A stretch of 5,753 nt of DNA. Origin: a bacterium (lineage in GTDB: Bacteria > Bacillota > Clostridia > Oscillospirales > Acutalibacteraceae). The notes under the pieces were generated by a model. It searched no databases. It was not told where the DNA came from and worked only from the letters and a program-made list of their open reading frames with translations. The position numbers and the translations under genes were made by a program. Of the stretch, positions 1-4,948 are shown in pieces (position 1 is the stretch's first letter; every line of letters starts with the position of its first letter). The stretch lies in contig JAHKXX010000337.1 in the NCBI GenBank assembly GCA_020627425.1, positions 1 to 5,753 of the forward strand. Direction: 5' to 3'.

Positions 1-21
1 AGACTCTGTCTCTGGACTCTG

Positions 22-39
22 CCGCCTTTGTAAAGGCGG
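22..39 (+). other. GC-rich hairpin at the left edge, possible imperfect terminator or intergenic repeat
   Basis: CCGCCTT (22-28) and AAGGCGG (33-39) form a perfect 7-bp stem with a TGTA loop. T-rich sequence follows on the plus strand, but the first T-run (47-50) starts only about 7 nt after the stem, so this is a poor Rho-independent terminator. It could close a plus-strand gene that ends left of the window. The stem is preceded by two copies of GACTCTG (2-8 and 15-21), which suggests part of a dispersed intergenic repeat. Neither reading can be settled here. Confidence 0.35.
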
Positions 40-82
40 GCGAAACTTTTGTGTTTTCTTAAGTTGTTAACATTGGTTATTT

Positions 83-121
83 AAAACAATAAGCCCAAGT
101 CTTTTTTGACCCGGGCTTATT
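83..121 (-). terminator. Rho-independent terminator of the flavodiiron gene
   Basis: A 9-bp stem pairs AATAAGCCC (88-96) with GGGCTTATT (113-121). A 2x2 mismatch and three further pairs (GTC 99-101 with GAC 108-110) extend it around a six-base loop of T on the plus strand. Read on the minus strand, the stem is followed by GTTTTAA, a short U-tract. It lies 27 nt beyond the stop codon of the flavodiiron gene, as expected for that gene's transcript end. The plus-strand side has only a short T-run, so any bidirectional activity would be weak. Confidence 0.75.
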
Positions 122-147
122 TCATCTGTTAAAGTCACTGAGCTTTA

Positions 148-1941
148 TCAGTCGCTTATCTCTTCAAAATCGGCTGCGCCGTGCTTGCACAGAGGACAGA
201 TGAAGTCCTCGGGCAGCTCCTCGCCCTCATAGATATAGCCGCATACCTTGCACACCCAGCCCTTTTTGCCGTCTGTTTCGGGCTTTGGCTTTATGTTGTT
301 CTGGTAGTATGTATATGTCATAGTCTCCTTGTCGGACAGCACGCGCGCCTCTGTTACGGAGCATATAAACATACCGTGTGTGTCAAGGTCTACATAGTCC
401 TCTACCTTCAGTGACATAAAGGAGTTTATGTATCTCGGCAGGAACACAAGTCCGTTATCGGAATGAAGCGGCTCACAGTCCCTGAATTTGTCGACCGTTC
501 TTCCGCTCTGGAAGCCAAAGGTCTCGAAAACCTTGAACGGTGCCTCTACAGACAGGCAGTTTACATTCATAATACCCGTTTCTTTTATAACGTGGTGTGA
601 ATAGTTCTGCTTGTTTATGCAGACAGCTATTCTGTTCGGAGAGTTAGTCACCTGGGTAACGGTGTTTACTATAAGTCCGTTGTCCTTTTTGCCGTCGTTA
701 GAAGTAACTACATACAGACCGTAGCCGATGTTAAACAGGGCGCTCATATCGTTCTTGTCGGCAGTTTCGTTGTCCTGAGCCATATAGTCACGGCAAAGCT
801 CATTTGCAAGCTCTTCAAGCTGAGCACTGCTCTCCTCGTTCAGAGCGGACATTATTTTTACGGTTGTGTCGGTAAATTCTATATTCTTGCAGCCCTCAAG
901 CATTTTCTTTATAGTCTTTGCAGCCTGCGGCGCCCATGAACCGTTTTCTATGATACCGATGGTCTTGTTTCTGAAATTGCGCTCGGTCAGGTGATTGATG
1001 AACTCGCGCATAAACGGGAAGATCTCTGCGTTATAGGTAGTTGTCGCAAGAACTATCCTGCCATAGCGGAACGCGTCCTCAACACACTCTGCCATATCCT
1101 CGCGGGCAAGGTCGTTTACTACTACCTTGGGACAGCCCTTGACTCTCAGCTTCTCCGCAAGAAGCTCTACTGCCTTCTTTGTGTTGCCGTAAACAGAGGT
1201 ATAGGCTATCATTATACCGTCTGTCTCTACGCCGTAGGACGACCATGTATTGTACAGTCCCAGATAATATCCAAGGTTTTCGCTAAGCACGGGACCGTGC
1301 AGCGGACAGATCGTCTGTATATCAAGGGTCGCCGCCTTTTTCAGCAGATTCTGTACCTGAACGCCGTATTTGCCCACTATACCTATATAGTATCTTCTTG
1401 CTTCGCACGCCCAGTCCTCCTCTACGTCCAGAGCGCCGAACTTACCGAACGCATCGGCGCTGAAGATGACCTTGTCCTTCTGATCATAGGTCATCATGAC
1501 CTCGGGCCAGTGTACCATAGGAGCCGCAACAAAGCTGAGCGTATGCTCGCCAAGGCAGAGTGTATCACCCTCGGCTATGACCATTCTTCTGTCGCTGAAA
1601 TCAGTGCCGAAGAAATTTTTCATCATAACAAACGCCTTTGCACTTGATACTATCGTAGCCTCGGGATATGTCTCTGCAAAGCTGACGATATTAGAGCTGT
1701 GATCAGGCTCCATATGCTGAACTATCAGATAGTCGGGACGTCTGGTGCCGAGCGCGTCCTCAAGGTTATTCAGCCATTCGTGCTTGAAATTTCTGTCCAC
1801 CGTATCCATTACGGCTATTTTGTTGTCAAGTATAACATAGGAATTATATGCCATACCGTTCGGAACGATATACTGCCCCTCAAAGAGGTCTATCTTGTGA
1901 TCGTTGACACCGATATACTTAATGTCCTTTGTAATATTCAT
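148..1941 (-). CDS. fprA: Flavodiiron protein (FprA type) fused to flavin reductase and rubredoxin domains
   Basis: The 597-residue product is a soluble four-domain oxidoreductase that should reduce O2 to water and/or NO to N2O in the cytoplasm. Residues 1-235 form the metallo-beta-lactamase-like diiron domain. Its ligands are visible: H76-x-E78-x-D80 (in HMEPDH), H144, D163 and H215 (in PLHGP). Residues 242-385 are a flavodoxin domain with the FMN phosphate loop TSVYGNT (248-254). Residues about 398-550 are a flavin reductase-like FMN domain. Residues 561-595 are a rubredoxin with C564/C567 and C582/C585, only 14 residues between the pairs instead of nearly 30. The last two domains match the layout of the separate Hrb (high-molecular-weight rubredoxin) partner of Moorella FprA, so this looks like an FprA-Hrb fusion able to take electrons from NAD(P)H directly (inference). 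The ATG has a strong GGAGGGAG ribosome site 6 nt upstream (1948-1955). Translation ends with tandem stops TGA TAA. O2 versus NO preference cannot be read from sequence. Confidence 0.93.
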   Translation of the reverse strand: MNITKDIKYIGVNDHKIDLFEGQYIVPNGMAYNSYVILDNKIAVMDTVDRNFKHEWLNNLEDALGTRRPDYLIVQHMEPDHSSNIVSFAETYPEATIVSSAKAFVMMKNFFGTDFSDRRMVIAEGDTLCLGEHTLSFVAAPMVHWPEVMMTYDQKDKVIFSADAFGKFGALDVEEDWACEARRYYIGIVGKYGVQVQNLLKKAATLDIQTICPLHGPVLSENLGYYLGLYNTWSSYGVETDGIMIAYTSVYGNTKKAVELLAEKLRVKGCPKVVVNDLAREDMAECVEDAFRYGRIVLATTTYNAEIFPFMREFINHLTERNFRNKTIGIIENGSWAPQAAKTIKKMLEGCKNIEFTDTTVKIMSALNEESSAQLEELANELCRDYMAQDNETADKNDMSALFNIGYGLYVVTSNDGKKDNGLIVNTVTQVTNSPNRIAVCINKQNYSHHVIKETGIMNVNCLSVEAPFKVFETFGFQSGRTVDKFRDCEPLHSDNGLVFLPRYINSFMSLKVEDYVDLDTHGMFICSVTEARVLSDKETMTYTYYQNNIKPKPETDGKKGWVCKVCGYIYEGEELPEDFICPLCKHGAADFEEISD

Positions 1942-1972
1942 AATTTTCTCCCTCCGGTAAAATGTTGCTTAA

Positions 1973-2001
1973 ATTATAACATATATAGGGGATTTATTCA
2001 A
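1973..2001 (-). promoter_or_regulatory. Sigma-A promoter of the flavodiiron gene
   Basis: On the minus strand, TTGAAT (2001-1996) is the -35 and TATAAT (1978-1973) the -10, with exactly 17 nt between. TG one base before the -10 makes it an extended -10 element. Transcription should start near 1966, leaving a leader of about 25 nt with the ribosome site. This is near consensus, suggesting high basal expression unless repressed. A TTCAA/TTGAA inverted repeat (2012-2023) lies 10 bp upstream of the -35 and is too short to call an operator. Confidence 0.8.
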
Positions 2002-2054
2002 CAGATTTATGTTCAATTTTGAAGGTTGGTCTGTTTGGAAAAAATATTTTTAAC

Positions 2055-2070
2055 AATATTTATAAATATT
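2055..2070. promoter_or_regulatory. Perfect 16-bp AT palindrome upstream of the sigma gene promoter
   Basis: AATATTTATAAATATT reads identically on both strands. It ends 2 bp before the -35 of the sigma gene promoter. A second palindrome, AAAAATATTTTT (2040-2051), sits next to it. The position fits either an operator for a dimeric regulator or an AT-rich UP element contacted by the RNA polymerase alpha subunit. Pure A/T sequence yields palindromes by chance more often than mixed sequence, so the operator reading is tentative. Confidence 0.4.
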
Positions 2071-2072
2071 CA

Positions 2073-2101
2073 TTGACTTTAAAAAAAAAATAGTGTATGA
2101 T
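2073..2101 (+). promoter_or_regulatory. Sigma-A promoter of the sigma factor gene, with A10 spacer tract
   Basis: TTGACT (2073-2078) and TATGAT (2096-2101) are near-consensus -35 and -10 hexamers separated by exactly 17 nt. The spacer contains ten A residues in a row (2081-2090). Transcription should begin near 2108. That places the in-frame GTG at 2093 upstream of the transcript start and rules it out as the start codon on this promoter. It diverges from the flavodiiron promoter, with 71 bp between the two -35 elements. Confidence 0.75.
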
Positions 2102-2142
2102 AAAAATCGGTGGAATTGCCGCCTGTTTACTAAAAATCAGCC

Positions 2143-2148
2143 GAGGTG
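2143..2148 (+). promoter_or_regulatory. Ribosome binding site deciding the TTG start of the sigma gene
   Basis: GAGGTG at 2143-2148 matches the anti-Shine-Dalgarno sequence and ends 7 nt before the TTG at 2156, ideal spacing. No ATG or GTG in the same frame lies between the predicted transcript start and conserved region 2 of the sigma factor. This makes TTG the best-supported start. Confidence 0.65.
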
Positions 2149-2155
2149 CAGGAAG

Positions 2156-2755
2156 TTGAAGGATAGTCCTACGACAGTAAATCTCAGTGATACAGAGCTT
2201 GTACGACTCTATCGCGAAAATAAAGACGGCTCTGTCGGTGAGAACGCATTCAGACAACTCTCCCTGCGGTATGTTCTGGTAATACGCAGTAAGTGCAGCG
2301 ATCTGTTCGGCTGTGGACTTGACGCAGATGATCTGTATCAGGAGGGTATGCTGGGGCTTCACAGCGCCGCTCTGACCTACAGCGAGGAGAAAAACGCATC
2401 ATTTGGAACATATGCGTCCGTCTGTATAAGAAACAGAGTAGTATCTGCCGTCAGAAAAAGTACAGCTGACAAAAACAGAGCCAATCTGGGAGCAGTATCC
2501 ATTGATGAGCTTCTGAATATTCCTCTTCCGGAATCACTGGAGCCTGAAAACGCGCTTATCGGCAAGGACGATGTCGCTACACTGAAGCAGGAGCTTCGGC
2601 ATCTGCTGACTGACAAGGAGCTTTGCGTTTTGAAGGAATATCTTGACGGCAAAAGCTATGTACAGATCTCGGCGGATCTCAACATATCCGTAAAGTCCTG
2701 CACGAACGCCATGCAGAGAGTACGAAGAAAACTAAAAAGCATCAGAGCAAGCTGA
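2156..2755 (+). CDS. Sigma-70 family RNA polymerase sigma factor, SigH-like
   Basis: With the TTG start the protein is 199 residues, close to the size of the sporulation/transition-state factor SigH (sigma-30) of Bacillus. Residues about 11-105 form region 2: the core-binding part includes DADDLYQEGMLGLHSA (56-71), and the following SFGTYASVCIRNRVVSAVRK (82-101) is the 2.3/2.4 segment that melts and reads the -10. A linker of about 35 residues follows, with no full region 3. Residues about 150-195 are region 4, with the helix-turn-helix around SYVQISADLNISVKSCTNAM that reads the -35. The product should direct RNA polymerase to a dedicated promoter set; its regulon is unknown. The frame is also open from GTG at 2093, but that codon overlaps the promoter. 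The next gene begins 106 nt downstream without a visible terminator or promoter, so the two are probably one operon. No anti-sigma factor of a known family is adjacent. A true SigH orthologue and a paralogue of that group cannot be told apart here. Confidence 0.88.
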   Translation: MKDSPTTVNLSDTELVRLYRENKDGSVGENAFRQLSLRYVLVIRSKCSDLFGCGLDADDLYQEGMLGLHSAALTYSEEKNASFGTYASVCIRNRVVSAVRKSTADKNRANLGAVSIDELLNIPLPESLEPENALIGKDDVATLKQELRHLLTDKELCVLKEYLDGKSYVQISADLNISVKSCTNAMQRVRRKLKSIRAS

Positions 2756-2804
2756 CTATACACCCTTGTAGCTTACAGAGAGAGCGTTGGCAAAAGTCAA
2801 AGAA

Positions 2805-2821
2805 GACGGTGCAAGACCGTC
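2805..2821 (+). other. Hairpin in the sigma/zinc-ribbon intergenic leader
   Basis: GACGGT (2805-2810) and ACCGTC (2816-2821) form a perfect 6-bp stem with the loop GCAAG. GGGGG follows rather than a T-run, so it is not an intrinsic terminator. It lies 28 nt before the ribosome site (GAGGT, 2850-2854) of the downstream zinc-ribbon gene. It may be an RNA processing or stability element, or may affect translation. I could not match this 106-nt spacer to a riboswitch class. Confidence 0.4.
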
Positions 2822-2861
2822 CGGGGGTAAATAATTATCATACCAAAGTGAGGTAAACAAC

Positions 2862-3143
2862 ATGTACGAAGATAAGACTCTCATTTGCAAGGAGTGCGGC
2901 GCAGAGTTCGTATTCACAGCAGGCGAACAGGAATTTTACGCATCAAAGGGCTTTGAAAACGAGCCTCAGAGATGTAAGGCTTGCCGTGACGCAAGAAAGA
3001 ATGTGCAGAGACCCGAGCGTGAAATGTTCACAGCTATTTGTGCGTCCTGCGGAAAAGAAGCAAAGGTTCCCTTTAAGCCGCGCGAGGATCGTCCCGTATA
3101 CTGCAGCGAGTGCTTTGCAAAAATGAGAGAGGAAAGAGAGTAA
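2862..3143 (+). CDS. Small double zinc-ribbon (CxxC) protein of unknown function
   Basis: This 93-residue soluble protein contains eight cysteines in four CxxC pairs. The first module has C9/C12 and C38/C41 separated by 25 residues and resembles the probable zinc-ribbon family zf-trcl. The second has C60/C63 and C81/C84 separated by exactly 17 residues, with the stretch VPFKPREDRPVYC typical of the CxxC-x17-CxxC domain found across Firmicutes. Each module should bind one Zn ion; the metal is inferred. It has no signal peptide or membrane segment, and the many Lys/Arg residues could suit nucleic acid or protein contacts. The ATG at 2862 has GAGGT 7 nt upstream. It probably shares a transcript with the upstream sigma factor and ends at the terminator at 3197. 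The biochemical role of the family is not established, and I do not assign one. Confidence 0.85.
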   Translation: MYEDKTLICKECGAEFVFTAGEQEFYASKGFENEPQRCKACRDARKNVQRPEREMFTAICASCGKEAKVPFKPREDRPVYCSECFAKMREERE

Positions 3144-3196
3144 TTCTTCTCTTTCTGCGCCAACCGAAGGCGTGTAACATAACATCGGAAATTTGT

Positions 3197-3230
3197 AGCC
3201 TGTATCGCTTTGATACAGGCTGTTTTTATT
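3197..3230 (+). terminator. Strong Rho-independent terminator after the sigma/zinc-ribbon operon
   Basis: AGCCTGTATC (3197-3206) and GATACAGGCT (3212-3221) form a perfect 10-bp stem with the loop GCTTT. It is followed by GTTTTTATT on the plus strand, a textbook terminator. It stands between two convergent genes. Read on the minus strand the stem is followed by ACAAATTTCC, so it would terminate the peptidase gene only weakly. Confidence 0.9.
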
Positions 3231-3244
3231 ATTCGGCTTACCCC

Positions 3245-4549
3245 CTATGACAGTGCCGCCAAAAAGGTATATTTTGTTTTTTCCCAGACGACTGCTTCAT
3301 CAAAGCTATAGTTATAGCCGATATAGCTGTCCCATTTTTGTCCCTGCTCAAAGGGTATCAGTTCTATACAGAACGCAGGTCTTTTGTACTCATACCGAAA
3401 CCAGTTTTCAAGACCGCCGCTGTACAAATCGGGATCTGTAGTCTCTTCAAAAATTCTGTAGGAGCACTTCTCCGTTATTTTCTTCAGCAGCCTGCTGTCG
3501 CCCTTTATTTCACCGTTTTTGCTGTCGCGCCAATATATACCGTTACCGAGTATATGCATATCGAGCAGCCACTCAAAATCATTATCGTCGCACAGCTCTA
3601 TTATAGCCCTTGTCTCCGACTCACTCGCAGACGAAGCTCCGGGGTAATCTGTATCGCCGACCGTAGAAGCTATTTTTGAATACTGCTCCTCCCAGTTAAA
3701 GGGAAAATTTCTGTTGAGGTTTACCCCGTTGGCATTCGCCTTGAAAGCGTCGGGGTCAAAGCCTTTGATACTTACATTTGCACTGTTTTTTCTCGTCACG
3801 GAAATATTAGTACCATCGGGATTCGACATCGGCACAAAATAAATAGTATATTCATCAAGAATTGAATTTATGTTATAGTCTCCGTACTTTTTGTTTTCGC
3901 AGTATGCGCGTGCATACTCTTCGACGCAGCGCATTACAAAGGAAACGGTTATATGCTCTCTCGAATGTATACCTCCGACCACAAGAGCCTTTTTGCTTCC
4001 CCTGCCAACGGCAACAGTCTTTATATCTCTGTGTTGCTCCGAATAACCTATGGAATACGCCTTGATAATATCGGGATAGGTCAGTGCAAAACAGTCTATA
4101 TCGGAGCAAAGTTTTTCATATGTATAGGGGATACCATAATTAACGATCCTGTTTTTGGCTGTGATTTTTATATCCTTATATGCCTGCTCTCCGGCGGCGT
4201 CCTGTGCAGTTATCCGCACAGTATAGCTGCCTGATGAAGAAAAGCTGATGATTTGTTTTGTATTATCGGTAAAGTCTTCGGTATCAGTCGGGGAGTCTCC
4301 CTTAAAGCACGAATACTTATATTTATACGGAGGGGTGCCGCCCGTAAAGCTTGCACAGGCTGTTACGGAGCCGTTTACACCTATTATTGTTGTATTTAGT
4401 TTTGAGCCGCTGTCTCTCAGTACACCGCCGTTTTCGCCGTCGGATAAAACTTCGGCGGTATTTGTTTTGTCTGCATTGTCCACCCCTCCACAGGCTGCAA
4501 GCAGAAATAAGGCAGCCGCGACAAGCATTAAGGAAATAATTTTTTTCAT
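3245..4549 (-). CDS. Secreted lipoprotein zinc carboxypeptidase, peptidase family M14
   Basis: The 434-residue product should be a membrane-anchored exopeptidase on the outer cell face. Residues 1-19 are a lipoprotein signal peptide (MKK, hydrophobic core, lipobox L17-A-A-C20). A hydrophilic linker follows, then an Ig/PKD-like beta domain at about 50-131 (GGTPPYKYKY, then SGSYTVRITAQDAAG). The M14 catalytic domain occupies about 140-434. Zinc ligands are H195 and E198 (in GIHSREH) and H332 (in DMH). Substrate residues are R253 (after the NPDG loop at 243-246), N279 and R280 (in NLNRNF), and the general base is E396 (in CIEL). All are present, so the enzyme looks active. A tyrosine (Y376) precedes the SGG motif directly, two residues off the Tyr248 position of carboxypeptidase A. 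The frame is open up to 4684, but the ATG at 4549 is preferred because it begins the signal peptide and the earlier stretch overlaps the promoter and leader. The ribosome site is weak (GGTG, 6 nt upstream). Substrate, whether dietary peptide or cell-wall peptide, cannot be determined. Confidence 0.9.
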   Translation of the reverse strand: MKKIISLMLVAAALFLLAACGGVDNADKTNTAEVLSDGENGGVLRDSGSKLNTTIIGVNGSVTACASFTGGTPPYKYKYSCFKGDSPTDTEDFTDNTKQIISFSSSGSYTVRITAQDAAGEQAYKDIKITAKNRIVNYGIPYTYEKLCSDIDCFALTYPDIIKAYSIGYSEQHRDIKTVAVGRGSKKALVVGGIHSREHITVSFVMRCVEEYARAYCENKKYGDYNINSILDEYTIYFVPMSNPDGTNISVTRKNSANVSIKGFDPDAFKANANGVNLNRNFPFNWEEQYSKIASTVGDTDYPGASSASESETRAIIELCDDNDFEWLLDMHILGNGIYWRDSKNGEIKGDSRLLKKITEKCSYRIFEETTDPDLYSGGLENWFRYEYKRPAFCIELIPFEQGQKWDSYIGYNYSFDEAVVWEKTKYTFLAALS

Positions 4550-4583
4550 TTCACACACCAACATAACAATAACTATAATAATA

Positions 4584-4621
4584 AGCACGGTTCGTTTTCT
4601 CTGACAGAAAGACGCCGTGCT
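4584..4621 (-). other. Long imperfect stem-loop in the 5' leader of the M14 peptidase gene
   Basis: AGCACGG (4584-4590) pairs with CCGTGCT (4615-4621). After a TT bulge, CG (4593-4594) pairs with CG (4613-4614), and after an A bulge TTTTCT (4595-4600) pairs with AGAAAG (4606-4611), leaving the loop CTGAC. About 15 pairs lie almost at the predicted mRNA 5' end. No T-run follows it on the minus strand, only an alternating TTATTATTATAG stretch, so it is not a good terminator. A 5' stem protecting the mRNA from decay is plausible. Confidence 0.5.
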
Positions 4622-4624
4622 CAT

Positions 4625-4653
4625 ATTTTCGCACCTAAAAAGAGTTATGTCAA
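4625..4653 (-). promoter_or_regulatory. Probable promoter of the M14 peptidase gene
   Basis: On the minus strand a perfect -35 TTGACA (4653-4648) is followed after 17 nt by GAAAAT (4630-4625), a four-of-six -10. TGC just before it supplies an extended -10 TG. Transcription would start near 4618, giving a leader of about 70 nt that opens with the stem-loop at 4584-4621. The weak -10 lowers certainty. Confidence 0.55.
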
Positions 4654-4904
4654 GAAAAAAATCCCCGGCAGCGTGACGCTGCACCCAATTCGCGCACCCG
4701 AATTAGTATTGCCGCCTACTTTTTTGGCACGCGTACGGGTTGGTTTTATTATACCTCTTTTTCCGCGTCACGCCGCTCAGGGCGGCGCTCGTGCTGGTTT
4801 GAAGTGAAGGCAAGTATATTTGTCTACTCTACTTATTGTCTCCAGAATCAGTACCGATTTATTGTCGCGCAGCTATCTTTTGCCGGCTAAAACTATACAC
4901 TAAA
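4654..4904. other. Gene-free, structure-rich intergenic stretch; possible small RNA on the minus strand
   Basis: No plausible gene lies between the two minus-strand genes here. The left half is full of inverted repeats: GCAGCG/CGCTGC with loop TGA (4668-4682), AATTCG/CGAATT (4687-4704), CGCCGC/GCGGCG (4771-4787), and the 9-bp arms GCGTGACGC (4671-4679) and GCGTCACGC (4765-4773). On the minus strand TATAAT (4753-4748) has no convincing -35. About 65-80 nt later, hairpin 4682-4668 is followed by CGGGGA and then seven T residues (4661-4655), like a terminator placed directly before the peptidase promoter. A short untranslated RNA or an interspersed repeat would both fit. The right half (about 4790-4904) is AT-richer and shows only a repeated TTATTGTC (4833-4840, 4859-4866). 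Confidence 0.3.
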
Positions 4905-4936
4905 CAAATATCCCCGGGGACATACATCCCCGGGGA
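4902..4936 (-). terminator. Terminator of the ABC ATPase gene, built from a duplicated palindrome
   Basis: Two copies of the self-complementary decamer TCCCCGGGGA (4911-4920 and 4927-4936) flank the loop CATACA and pair as a 10-bp, GC-rich stem. On the minus strand TATTTGTTTAG follows, a modest U-tract. The stem begins 12 nt after the stop codon of the ABC ATPase gene. Each arm could also fold on itself. Confidence 0.75.
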
Positions 4937-4948
4937 AGATAATTCTTA

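Noticed and set aside
991..1647. Open plus-strand frame of 218 codons opposite the flavodiiron gene
   Set aside because: It lies wholly antisense to a gene with clear conserved motifs, has no good ribosome site, and encodes no recognisable domain. It is a frame shadow.
1971..1985. PerR-box-like sequence over the flavodiiron -10
   Set aside because: Flavodiiron genes of some clostridia are PerR-controlled. Here TTATAA at the -10 has no proper second half-site, and the match is mostly the TATAAT hexamer itself.
2093..2155. GTG at 2093 as the sigma factor start, adding 21 residues
   Set aside because: The codon sits between the -35 and -10 hexamers, ahead of the predicted transcription start. 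It has no ribosome site, and the extra residues do not resemble a sigma factor N-terminus.
2060..2362. Open minus-strand frame of 100 codons opposite the sigma gene and its promoter
   Set aside because: It overlaps the conserved region 2 coding sequence of the sigma factor, shows no protein family features, and runs through the AT-rich promoter. The similar minus-strand frame at 2377-2652 was rejected for the same reason.
2756..2861. Cyclic di-GMP riboswitch in the sigma/zinc-ribbon spacer, prompted by GTGCAAGACC and CCGGGGGTAA
   Set aside because: The conserved core sequences and the second receptor stem of the class are missing, and the spacer is too short for a complete aptamer before the ribosome site.
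4248..4604. Open plus-strand frame of 118 codons opposite the start of the peptidase gene
   Set aside because: It is antisense to the signal peptide and Ig-like domain and has no ribosome site. Its hydrophobic end is only the complement of the AT-rich leader.
4550..4684. N-terminal extension of the M14 peptidase to 4684
   Set aside because: The extension would precede a complete lipoprotein signal peptide and covers the predicted promoter and leader hairpin. No ribosome site supports an earlier start.
4748..4776. Complete promoter around TATAAT at 4753-4748 on the minus strand
   Set aside because: No -35-like hexamer is found at 15-18 nt spacing, where the sequence is GC-rich. It is kept only as weak support for the small RNA idea.
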